In this document: positions 46,607 to 58,300 of the stretch, piece by piece
How the letters are laid out: the number at the start of each line of letters is the position of its first letter
How positions within the stretch are numbered: position 1 is the first letter of the stretch
From: Trachythela sp. YZ-2020
Lineage: Eukaryota > Cnidaria > Anthozoa > Malacalcyonacea > Clavulariidae
Assembly: GCA_016169945.1 (NCBI GenBank)
Contig: JADLSH010000231.1
Location: 1,612,001 to 1,676,000, forward strand
Length of the DNA stretch: 64,000 nucleotides
Direction: 5' to 3'
The notes under the pieces: generated by a model
The model's input: only the letters and a program-made list of their open reading frames with translations
Database searches by the model: none
What the model was told of the DNA's origin: nothing
Program-made: the position numbers and the translations under genes

Positions 46607-49600
46607 ATGTCCGGCCAAATTTTTTTCTGTGTTTTGTTTCTTTGGCTTGTTTTGAACGCTGTTTTTGCAGTTCCAAATAAAAAGAACCTTTATTGTGCCG
46701 TGTGTGGCAAATGCTGCAAACAAAAGTTAAATTCTACAAGAAATAGCCTTCCACAAAGCGCTCTTCTGGAGAGTTGCTTCGGTGTTTCGCACGAAGGGAC
46801 AGGGATATTATGTTCTACTTGTCGAAGAGCTTTGTATATATACAGAACCACAGGAAAAACGTCCTTTCAGGTAATTTTTTTACAATTTTTAATAAGCCAA
46901 GTGGCAAGTAAAATTCAAATTATACTAAAAAGCACAGTGTCTAATTTGTTTTGGTTTTATTAATATGCTAGTTGGTTAAATCAAATAAAAAAGATAAAGC
47001 AGGAAGACCAAAGAAAACACAACGAACTGTCCCAGCTAGAACTTCGTCGGATACCAATAACGAGGGATGGGTGGCAGAAGACACATGCTTTGGAGTGTTA
47101 CGGAGAGGGGCCAATGGAGATGTGCTTATGCCAGCAGAAATGTATGATGATATTAAGACGCAGTTCAACTCCCTGTCTGGAAGTATGTACATACTGTACT
47201 GTATATTACATGCACAAAATGTAAACAGACTGTAACAATACTCCATGAGTAGGGAGTGGGGTACTTGCCCTGGACAACATGCATGTTGTGAGCTCCTTGA
47301 GAGGAGGCTTTACAAATTGTGGTCAAATTGCCCCCCCCCCCAATGATACTATGATGTTGTTATAGAGGCCCCAGTGAAACATTTGCCCTGGTCTCCCGAA
47401 ATCTTGCCATTATCCTGGTTAACATAACACTACAAATTAACAAGTAAATAACAACAAATGACAAAGTCAATGCTTTTCTTGCAGGATGTGATCTCAAATT
47501 GGAGCTGGAGAAAATAAAACAGAGCATATATGAGAACTTTGTTCTTGGAAACCAACCAGCAATATATCAACCAAATGAATTCATCGATTTTTGTCGTCAG
47601 GCAGGTGCTCCAAATATATTTGAACACATCTTGCAAGCAGTTTCAGAGGACCGTCATTCCCACAGGCGTCAGGATCTCAACCGAGTAAGAACAGTGTCGA
47701 TAATTTATACTATGTGCTACTGCCGCAGCCAGATGTGTAATGTTATGCAAGTAGATAATGCACTCTATCTGAACTCCAATAGGATGACTCAAGAAGGCAT
47801 AGATACACAATATCGGATGGGACATACATGCAGCCGTAAAACATCTGACATAATCCGCAGCCAACTGTCGCGAAATCATGAGGAAAGTCTGAAAATTTTT
47901 TTCAACCAAGCAATCCAAAATGAATGGGTTTTGGTACTTATAATCGATGACTTCACCAAAATTCACACCTATCGAAGACCAGCCATTCTGAGAACTTGCA
48001 ATCCAATGAGCATGTGTACAATTGTAGTAAAGGCATTCAAGCAATTGAGAGCAATAAAGGTACCATCAAATATTTCCAGAATCCATTGCCCAGATGGTGT
48101 TGACATACCAGCTTGTGTAGATGCTATAACCTCCCCTGAACAGGCTGCACTGTTAAGCAATAGCTACGCCTCAACTATGCCAAATTGGTTGACCACGCTG
48201 TTTTTTACACCGGATCTTGAACGACACATTCTAGAAGAACATGGCTATGGTGACGAGTCTGGAGTTCGAATGATGAGAACAATGGATGATTTGCATCTAA
48301 TTGACTTTGTCGAGTTACAGTTGAAATCAAAGGGTGGTTTTTCCAAAGCATATGATACAATTGTGGCATCAGGTTTAGCAGCTTATTTGAAGAAGTTTGT
48401 CATAATTCAGCCTGGTGACTGGCCATGCCAATTTTATTGTAGACAACTGATATACGAATCTCTCACCCAGTATCAGCAATCATGTGCATCTCAACAGGAG
48501 CATCAGTCATCCTCCAATACTGTGGAAAATTGCAACTCCAGGAGCGGTCAAATCCCTGCCATAACATCTCTCATTCCCACTATGGGTCCATTGCACATTT
48601 CCCTAAATAGTAGAGAAGACATTTTTCATACATTAGACCGTTCTTCAACCAAGTTTATAGTTATTTGTTCCCTAACAGTAAGCTGACAAAATCACCCAAA
48701 CCCTGGAGAATAAATCTCATACTAGAAACAGTGTATGGTAGTTGGACATTAATACGAGATCAAGTGATGACCAAATTTCAAAATTCCAAGGACACTCAAT
48801 ATGGTACACTACTCAATTTGTTAGAAAACTATATCCCACTGGTTTTGACAATTTATACAATCACTTTCAAAAGAAACAATTTTAAAGAATACTACAATTC
48901 AATGATCCGGATATGGGTAATGTTCCTGTGCCTAAAGCGCCGTCATTACAATAAAGCTCCCCTTGTGTGGTTATCAAACACTTCCCACTGGAAAAGCAAG
49001 TACAATGAGCTTTATGAACAATTTTCCAAGTGGCCCCCAATTTTTGATGAATATCCAGTGGAGAATACACACAGCATCATCCGAGCCCAAACTCAGCCTT
49101 CCGACACTGCCGCTAAACTTCAGGAAAGGGCAAAGGGTATATTTCAATCCAAGACCAAACAAGCTAACTTTCGATTAAATTTCACCCCTCCAAAAGACTT
49201 CAGTTTTTCACAGCAGCAACTTAAGTACCTAAAGGTCCGATGTGCAGAATTTTTGACAAACATTTTCATTGTGATAAATGATAACATTGGCTGTGCTTCT
49301 AGTTTTATACGAAGGAAAACAAAATATGTCCGCTTACCACACATTTTTGGACAAGCAGAAGTTAAATACACAGCTCTTCCTCTTGGCTTCAGCGCACAGC
49401 AGGAACCAAACCAAGATTGCATATGTGACCTCCACTTGTGCACCATTAACGACGACGATGAACCATGGAGAATTTTTCAAGGGTGTTGGCATTCATTCCA
49501 TGTTAAATGTCTCAATGGCACTACTTTCTGCCCAATTTGTCATGCCTTTCTTCAAAGTAAAGTGGAGGAGCTTGGTAAAGTTGCCAAAGATGCCATTTTA

Positions 49601-50493
49601 CATCCAAATCCAGCCAAGGAGGCCCAGCTTGATGATAATCCTGATGATGAACCAGCCAATATGGAAACTCTGCCAACTGTTGATCTACAAAGTATAGATG
49701 AAACAATAAACAAACTGAGGACAAAATTGCAAATTTACACCCACCACCAAAGCCTTCTAATCACCATCTGCAACGAGAGCAAGCACCACCAGCTAATTCT
49801 GATTCCACTCAGCATAACCGACACAAAAAGCGGAAACCTCTTCGAGAAGTTCAAAATTTAGTTAACCATGTAGTGCAGCAGGAACCACCTCAACAATCAC
49901 AGCAAAACACAAATGGAATCATCGAATGGCTGTTCCCCACAAGTATCTGCCAAACCCAAATAGGTGGAAGACCACTGGCAAGTAATGCTTGCACAATTAT
50001 TGCTTCAATGTGGTGCCGAAAGTTTCTGTTAAAAACATTGGTCATCCCATCTAATGAAAGTGATATCCGAGCTATGACAAGCAGCTACAAACAAACAATT
50101 TTGAATGGGAACTTATTGTACCAAGGTTTGAATCTACCTCATAACCAACCAAATTTGGAAGTTCGAGATGTGGTCGGCAAGATTAAGGATCTGAACTTAC
50201 AAATTTTGCACGATTTGGGATTCTTCAATGTGGATGACATTAAAGAAACATTTGTTCAAATGCTTCAAGGAGGGAAAAGGCATGCTGGCGTTTGGATTAT
50301 CCCACCAGCTAATTCAGTGGCCATACTTATTGATAATGGAAACCTGGCTGTGTTTGACAGTCATCAGCATGGCAATGAAGGTGGCCTAGTTCTCGTATGC
50401 AAGCTTGCAGAAATAGATGAACTTTTCAATTATCTTGGAGAAAAACATAACTTGTGTGGCAGCAACTTTGCCGAACTTGCTATGAATGTATAG
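46607..50493 (+). CDS. Large three-exon protein of the AGACCAC element (candidate transposase, RING, peptidase)
   Basis: Exon 1 ends at 46,870 (GTAATT donor), exon 2 is 46,972-47,182 (GTATGT donor), and exon 3 starts at 47,485. All junction phases agree. The product is about 1,160 residues. The N-terminus is Cys-rich (YCAVCGKCCKQKL ... GILCSTCRRALY, a probable zinc finger). Its first 20 residues look hydrophobic but may be a read-through intron, with TTTTTGCAG at about 46,658. The exon-3 core has VLVLIIDDFTKIHTYRRP and YPVENTHSIIRAQ, possible catalytic Asp and Glu. A RING-H2-like cluster follows (CWHSFHVKCL..TTFCPIC), then SNACTIIA and AVFDSHQHG. Two single-base frameshifts (about 48,636 and 49,730) interrupt exon 3. 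Transposase function is inferred from the flanking inverted repeats. Confidence 0.7.
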
Positions 50494-52526
50494 TGCATGA
50501 CATCATTTGTTAGGAAATGTTCAATTGAAATAAAATATTGCAAATCAATGTATAAGGGAGTCAGTAAATATATCGTTTTCAATCATTTCAAAAATTTGTG
50601 TTGAATTGTACAATTAGTGAATAAACACAGGCATATGAAACCATCTAAAATCATTCAGTTGGTTGATTAAGTTGAAACTTAAATAAACATAGCAAGGTGA
50701 TTACTGTACATGTGAAACAAACCAATGCATTTCATCAGACAAATATCAAATGAGACTCTATTTTTGAGGGGAAAAATTGTATAAAGGTTGAGCTCAAGTT
50801 TTGTATGACATTCAGACATTGAAAAGTCTCTGGAATTTTAGATTTATTTATTATTAAATTTATATGACCAAGTTTGGTTTTGAAAAAACATAGTCGAAAT
50901 ATAAATGGTACTAAAGTTACTTCCAGCAATAAAAGAAAGCTAAAAATGCCTATTTGTAGTGGGAAAACACTTGAAACTCTTCGCGTGAATCGCGCCAAAT
51001 AAGGGCACGGTATAGTAATTTCAGCCGAAAGGAATCCCAGTTGATTGGAACGTACTTCAACAGCTAGCTTGCTCACATTGCATGCTTACTAGCGCGCGTT
51101 TTAAAGGCGAAATTTGCCTTCAAGGGCAATTTTTCACTCAAAACGATTATGAATTTATTTTTTCCACACCTCTAGAGAATTCAAAAATAGGGGCATAATT
51201 TTGGAGATTTCGGTTAGATTTTTTGTAATTTGGCTCTGTAGGGACTCGGTTTAAATACTGAATGAGACGAGAAAATACGACGAGATATAATTTAAAATAT
51301 TTTTTGTTCTAGAAGGAGTAACGGGTTGATTTTTCTATACAAGAATTAACAAATTAGAACCAGAAACTATAACAAAAGATGAACCTAGTAGTTCAAATAG
51401 ATTTGCGATCCTTTTATCCAATATACCGGGCATCAAAAGTGAACCAATATGCAATGTTTGAAATACAACCCAGGATTTCAATCGGAAGGGCGATTTTTAT
51501 GTCAACAAAATACTGTTTATCGAAAGCAACAAACGATGGGAATACAAAATTTAGTACAAAAATTTGGGAGATTTCGTTAAGATTTTGAGCTGTCGGAACT
51601 TGCTTGCTATACCCCTGTCCTGGACCTAGAACGTCAACAGCTGCGAAGGCATGTGAACTTTTTCCTCACCCTGTACAAACGTGAAATTATCTGGGGAAAA
51701 CACAACCAGAACTGACACCTAAAGTCGTAAGGAACATCGTGCGTACCTTTTTCTGGTTTCATCACACCAACGTGTAGCAGACAGTCCTTCTTTCAGCACG
51801 CGCGTGGCAAAGTTGTGTTCATTTCATCGGTCTACTTCTTCGTGTATAAATGTGGTCATCACTCGCACAGATTTGGCTCAAACCACTTGAAAAATCGTCC
51901 TCTATCAAACCATGGGTATCAGTTCACGTACAAGTTTGTTTTACGCCATTTAAGCAATCGAGTTGCCGCACAATTCACAACTAAATACAACAGTTCGAAA
52001 GGCACAACTACAAGTCCAAACCAAGGTATCTTTGTCGCCATTATTTGAACAAAATTTACCGTTAAAAATGACATATTTAACATCTGAAGCAAAGTTGGTG
52101 TGCTAATAAAAAACTTCCCATTCTTTAAATATCTTGATCATCGGTCAGAGAAGTTCAGATCTCAACAAACTTTCTCTTTGTAGTTCTGATTCAAAATTCG
52201 AATTCCAACGAAAAAAACAGGCTGTGCCAGCAATTTTTCTGCACAGCGACAACAAATTTCCCAGCTGCTCTGCATATATGAAAGCCACTTTTGTGGCGTG
52301 TCCACTGACCCGAAACAAGGGTAAATACAATGCGTGATTGCATAGCTAAAACGTGATGCATAAAGTACCTAAGTGAAAAATCGTGAAATAAGATGCACAA
52401 ATAAAACAAATATAAAAACATACCTTAAAAAATACAAGATTTTATAAGAGAAAATTCGCAATTAAATCCGTAATTTTTCATCACAGTGATCACACATCAT
52501 CGGAAAATTTCGAATGTGAATATTAA
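50494..52526. other. 3' non-coding part of the AGACCAC element
   Basis: No gene is seen. Directly after the stop, AATAAAATATT (about 50,528) could serve as a polyadenylation signal. Words such as GGGAGATTTCG occur at about 51,208 and 51,565. The second copy of the subterminal direct repeat is at 52,315-52,460. Confidence 0.5.
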
Positions 52527-52569
52527 TAACACGCAATGCATTGTGGTATACTGACGATTCCTCCTCTGG

Positions 52570-55399
52570 ATGCCCGCTATGCATGACGGTAGGAGTCGTA
52601 TCCTTGCATTCGAACGAAATGGCGGGCAAGGAGCGAGCGATTTTGTTTTGAAGATGAAATGGCGGATTTTTAATAACTTTTTACATCCATCAATAAATTT
52701 TATCTGCGGGGAAACAACAAGGGGGCTATTGACTACAAGTAGGTGTAATTTCATGACGTTCTGTGTGATAATGGTGAAGAAAATGCGTTGGAAAAGATGC
52801 GCCATGTAAACACGTTTCGCAAAAAAGTTTGCAAAAAACTAACCTCGCGAACAAAAACAAGACAATTCGCGTTTTACAGTAAGATCGGATAATCTTTTTT
52901 ACATACCAGCTTTAACTGATAATTGTTTGTACTGGAGATCTAGGTTATTTAGAATCCATAAGCTTATGAATGCCATTTTAAGCTTTGTGAAATTGACAAC
53001 TTTTTGTGATGATTTTGTTCGAATTTGTCATGCAGAGACCTTTCGTCTCTTTGACCACAAGTTTTAGCTTAAATTTCTCCCATCTGAATAAAATCGCTAT
53101 AGCTATATCAAGAATATTTAAGAGTGAGAATGTTCTCGTGATTTCGTTGCTGTATTATATTTTTTTGGATCTAGTTTAACGCATATTTTGATTTGTATTC
53201 CCATTGGTAATATAGATGTTTTATATACTGTACACAATTTTGTATTTTGAAAATTGCTTCTCAAGTATATAATCGTATACAACTTTTAAGTATTTGGCTA
53301 TGTTTTTAACACGTACTCTTTAACTATGAAAGATTTGTAGTATAATACATGGACTTTCTGATGGAAAATATTTTGAACAATGTGTGGAGTTAATACTCTA
53401 ATAGGGGCAAAATGCCATTTTAATAAGAACTGGCAGTCTCTTGTTGTTTACTTTCTTAAGTTACAGTGTTACACACTTTCATACCTTTGCCTAGTCTCCG
53501 ACCTAATCTTAACATGATTACATGAAATGTTTAAAATCCCTATTAGTAAATGATATAGTATTTTTGTTGGCTAGAGTTTGTACTACAATTTAATGGAATG
53601 GGTTAGTCCGGTAAGATGTGCATTCTGTACTTATATATCCTCACATATATTTGCAGGAAATAGAAAATGGGTTTATTCTCCTAATTATTTACATATGTAG
53701 TCTACCAAAACCACAGACTGTACTGTAGATTTTAATAGGAAGGTTCACTTGGTCTGATACTTTTCAGTATCCAGTATGCATGCATGTGATCTGTACCAAA
53801 ATTTATCAGTTTACCAGACTGGGTTGATGGTAACATATACTCACTCCATGCATGAATAGGTAATAATTAAAAGGTCTTGCCATGCAATAATAGTATCTCT
53901 ACAAGAGCCCAATTAACAACTAATCTGCATATTAACAACTATAAAAACAAAGTGCTTGATTGAAAGTTGAGATATCTTAAGTCTGATAGTGAAAATTTGT
54001 TATTTGTAAGTCTGAAAGTTATCTGTAAGTGTTTTGGGATTGTTTTTGCAAGACTAAGTGCAACTGTGCAAGCTGTCTCTTTCATAGTTCCAACAAGTTA
54101 ATCTTGCTCTCCCAACAAATTTGTCTTGCTCTCAGACTTATTAAGCAGCTATTAGCTATAACAGGGTATCTAAGTTCCTAAAACTTTGCCAGTGAATGCT
54201 GTGGGGTTATAAAGATAAAGGCTATCATATAAAATATTGAATGTACAATATATATACAAATGACAAATTGTGAAAACTATTATATTTTATTAAATGTAGC
54301 TTTGTTTTAGAGTGTTCTCACATAGTATTGATGTTAGTTCTCATCTTGCTGTGTTATCAATATGGGCAGGTGCATGAAGGGGGACACTATCATCAACTGC
54401 CAAAGCCTTATACTTGGACTATACAAATCACAGAAGCAGTTGGATTATGTATGAGTCAAAGGCCTTAATTGAGGACTTAAATTTTCAGCAACCAAAAGCA
54501 GATATTTGTTGACAACCAATATTTGGCCGCATGTGTGACCACACCAACAACCAAAAACATTTATGTGTGACCACACACACACACGCAACCCTATCAAATA
54601 GACATTTATCTTTACAGACAATTACAGCATGTTGAGTAACATATTTTCTTGTAATTGAACAAGAATAAGGTTAGCATACTACCTAAATTTCATGTTGCAG
54701 TACATGTGCAATTATATTGTAACTGATCGAGCAGTTCTCCACGACCCCACTTCCTTGTGAAATAATATGGATTTTTTAAATAAAATACAGCAACGAAATC
54801 ACGAGAACATTCTCACTCTTAAATATTCTTGATATAGCTATAGCGATTTTATTCAGATGGGAGAAATTTAAGCTAAAACTTGTGGTCAAAGAGACGAAAG
54901 GTCTCTGCATGACAAATTCGAACAAAATCATCACAAAAAGTTGTCAATTTCACAAAGCTTAAAATGGCATTCATAAGCTTATGGATTCTAAATAACCTAG
55001 ATCTCCAGTACAAACAATTATCAGTTAAAGGTAGTATGTAAAAAAGATTATCCGATCTTACTGTAAAAAGCGAATTGTCTTGTTTTTGTTCGCGAGGTTA
55101 GTTTTTTGCAAAACTTTTTTGCGAAACGTGTTTACATGGCGCATCTTTTCCAACGCATTTTCTTCACCATTATTACACAGAACGTCATGAAATTACACCT
55201 ACTTGTAGTCAATAGCCCCATTGTTGTTTCCCCGCAGATATAATTTATTGATGGATGTAAAAAGTTATTAAAAATCCGCCATTTCATCTTCAAAACAAAA
55301 TCGCTCGGTCCTCGCCCGCCATTTCGTTCGAATGCAAGGACTGAAGGACACGACTCCTACCGTCATGCACAGCGGGCATCGCTATAAGGCAAGTGGTCT
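52570..55399. mobile_element. Non-autonomous relative with 590-bp inverted arms
   Basis: The arms 52,570-53,156 and 54,784-55,380 are reverse complements at very high identity. The centre (53,157-54,783) is AT-rich and non-coding. The outer right end shares the AGACCACTTGCC terminus with the 9 kb unit. The left outer 19 bp are missing because this unit is fused to the 9 kb unit within the shared GATGCCCGC. Confidence 0.88.
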
Positions 55400-58300
55400 A
55401 TTGAAGTTAGAAAACGACAACATTTTATTTACAAGTTTCAGTAGATCATAAGCAGTCAATTTTTTTGGAGAATTAATTTAAAATATATCAATATGTCATA
55501 GTATTCCCATTTTGTTTATATCTGGTTGTTTTGCATCAGGGCACAACACAACCGCATTGTAGAACGGTTTTTTGAGCTTCAAAGTTAAGTATCCCATCTG
55601 TTAGCAATTGTATAAAAACCTGTGGTATAAAGGTATATAAACAAGTCATGTAATGAACATTTTCGTTGAAGGTAAGGTTAAATTCATACATGCTTGCCCT
55701 GTCTTTTTGTTTTCGGAGTTTGCATGCCGTTTGAAAACGTGTAAAATTTGCATAAAATCTGAAAAAACTTTCCACTAACCCTGTAAGTGTAAGATTTCCC
55801 CGGAAAGTTCGTATTTCAAGTAGATATAGGCTTCCAAAGTTGAAGAATTTGCAAAAATCGATTTGTCAAAGTCAATTTGATTGAAAATACTGATAAATGC
55901 ACTCCTTGACTCTTGAGGCATATTTTTCCCGTTTTTTCCGTACCAAAGCGTTTTTATATATCAATATTTTGTTAAAATGTTCTAGTCCTAGCCCATTGGT
56001 GAAAATTGTGAACGACGTACAAATCATCCAAATATACTCTTTAATTTAAAATCGCTGTTTTATTGCCACAATTTGGGGTTTTCCTATCTACTTCTCGATT
56101 AAAAATTTTCATGATACTTGCCAGAGGCTCGCGCATGGTATTGAAAAAGTGGGGATAGGATTACGCGAGGGTTCCATATCTGCATATAATTAATCTGTGG
56201 TGTTACCATGGCTTCAGTGGTCGATTCAGTACTTCATGTTACAATAACTTTTGGGGAGTAAATTGTTTGGTTCAAATGGGCGAGGGGATTCTGCATGCAT
56301 GTATTTCTAGTATAGTATAGTATAGTAAAGTGAAATTGACGCGTTCCTGGGATCCAGTCCCCCGCTATGCGCTACTTTTTTTCAAAATAGTGACTTTGAG
56401 GCCCAATATCTCCGAAACTAAAATTTTAACGCATAAACTAATCTAGAACTTACTAACTAACTTTTTATGCGCTATCCGAATCAAGAAAAACCCATTTTGG
56501 GTTTATAAGCACTTTAAATGCTATCTGTTTATGCCTGCCATCAGCAGATATTCTACATCTCACCTCCTCTCATATATAGTTCCTTAATTTCTGTCTTTCT
56601 TGCTTTGTTCGCTGCTCCTTATATGCTAATATATATTGTGATGTGATTTCCATATTTTGTTTATAGTTTGTGTTGATTAAATCCATCTGATTGGTTTATT
56701 TTTTAACACGTGATCGCTTTTGTATTCACTATAAAAGCATATGTTTTTCCCCGACCCATTCTACTAACTTCCAGACGAAGAAGGGCTTCGAAACGTAGAA
56801 GTTCTTATTGTATTTCTAAGGATGTTTTACACAACCTCCGAATCTTTGCTACACTCTACCCACACTGGCACCGCACGTTCGAGATACTTTAGTATAAGCT
56901 CTGCATAAAACAGAAAGATGACATGGGAATGTTAATCGACCACAAAAAGGACAAGGTCAAGTTCTGAAAGGAGAACAACATATCAGTGCAACCCTAACCT
57001 TCAATGTCTTTCCATATCTCAAATCGAGATCAGGCTAAACATTTCTGATATTCAGTGGAGTTTGCGACTCTATTTAATAGGCCAATTATCTCTCTCACTT
57101 TGAACATCAATTATATTTCTGTAATATTCTTAAAATACATTTATAATAGAAGAATAGATTCCATCAGTTCGAAATATATAGAGTTGCGTTATATTTTTAG
57201 ATATATATTTAGATTAGATAGATATGTTAGATAGATCTTCAACTGATATATAGCATTGTATTATTGTGTCCCAGACTCAATGAAAAGGTGCGACGAAAGC
57301 CGTGTGACTTGGTCTCAAACGTCGTCAATTTTGGATGTGTCGGATTATTGAATTTAATTCTGTTTGATCGGCTTGGGAATAGCAGCTTCGAACAAGAAAA
57401 AATTGGAGAAGTCATGTAATATTATGTATTCTGTTAATTGATCAAACACATGCGAAATTTTTTCGCTTCGCTGATTGGCCGACAAATGTAATGAAGCAGA
57501 CGGCGTAAGCAAAACTAAAACAAGGCCAGCAGAAAGAAGTTTAAACACAGCTAAAGATAACTGTATGGACGATGTGAGGATTGTAAGGTTGATCGTGGGC
57601 GCACTAGTACAAAAGAGACTTGATTATTAAAAAGATATATAAGTAATTCTTGAGGAAGTAAACTAAGTAGGCGTGGAGACTGTACGAGTGGATGCGCCCA
57701 CATTATACGACGTATCAACCGTTCCCTGATTTTTCTGGCCAAAAATGGAGGAAAACAAGTTTTTATACTCCTGTCGTATCTTTCTGTTCGTGACGTTGTA
57801 AACAATCACGTTCAAAAAACTGTTCAGATAACCCAAGACCAGTGAGCCAAAATCTATGGCGCGTGGGACATGGGCACCAGAGAAAACCTGGACTAACATT
57901 ATAAGTGCAAATGGCGACCAACAAAGTAAAAAGACAACAATTAATGTGACAATCGTTCTTGTTAGGCTTTTCTTACTTGGACGCGTTACCTGAACGCCTG
58001 AATCAGATGTAGTATTCAACGTTCTTGCTGTTGACGACATTGTTGTTGCTCTTGTTACATTTCTACAACTCTCTTCATGAAAACGTATTATCTTTACATA
58101 GCAATAACTCATGACTGTTAAAGGTCCTAGTAAACAATCTAAAATCATAATTATAGAATACGATTTGCTCGCCGTCCATTCTACAGAACAGTAACTTTGT
58201 CCAGGATCGTATTCAAAGTTTCCCCAGCCCAACAACGGCGGTAATGACAGGGCGATAGTTATACCCCATGTTATACATACATACAGCGCACATTTCCGTC

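Larger units (their letters stand above)
43584..55399. mobile_element. 11.8 kb composite DNA transposon, candidate undescribed family
   Basis: The left end AGACCACTTACCTTATAGC... is matched in inverted orientation at the right end with one mismatch over 28 bp (43,584-43,611 and 55,372-55,399). AT flanks both sides. Copy A shows the empty site at 33,910-33,915 (GTTTTAATTGAAG), so the insertion and its 2-bp duplication are read directly. It consists of a 9 kb gene-bearing unit and a 2.8 kb non-autonomous unit fused at GATGCCCGC (52,570). I do not recognise the superfamily. Confidence 0.85.

Noticed and set aside
46607..46660. Signal peptide making the novel protein secreted
   Set aside because: The hydrophobic stretch ends at a pyrimidine-rich TTTTTGCAG, a likely splice acceptor. 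It is probably intron read-through, and the zinc-finger start fits a nuclear protein.
53157..54783. A gene between the long inverted arms at 52.6-55.4 kb
   Set aside because: AT-rich with no open frame of note on either strand. It is the loop of a non-autonomous transposon.
57354..57600. Conserved secreted peptide gene in both GPCR segments
   Set aside because: The start codon is ACG in copy B, and the middle is in different frames in the two copies, so protein-level conservation is not supported.
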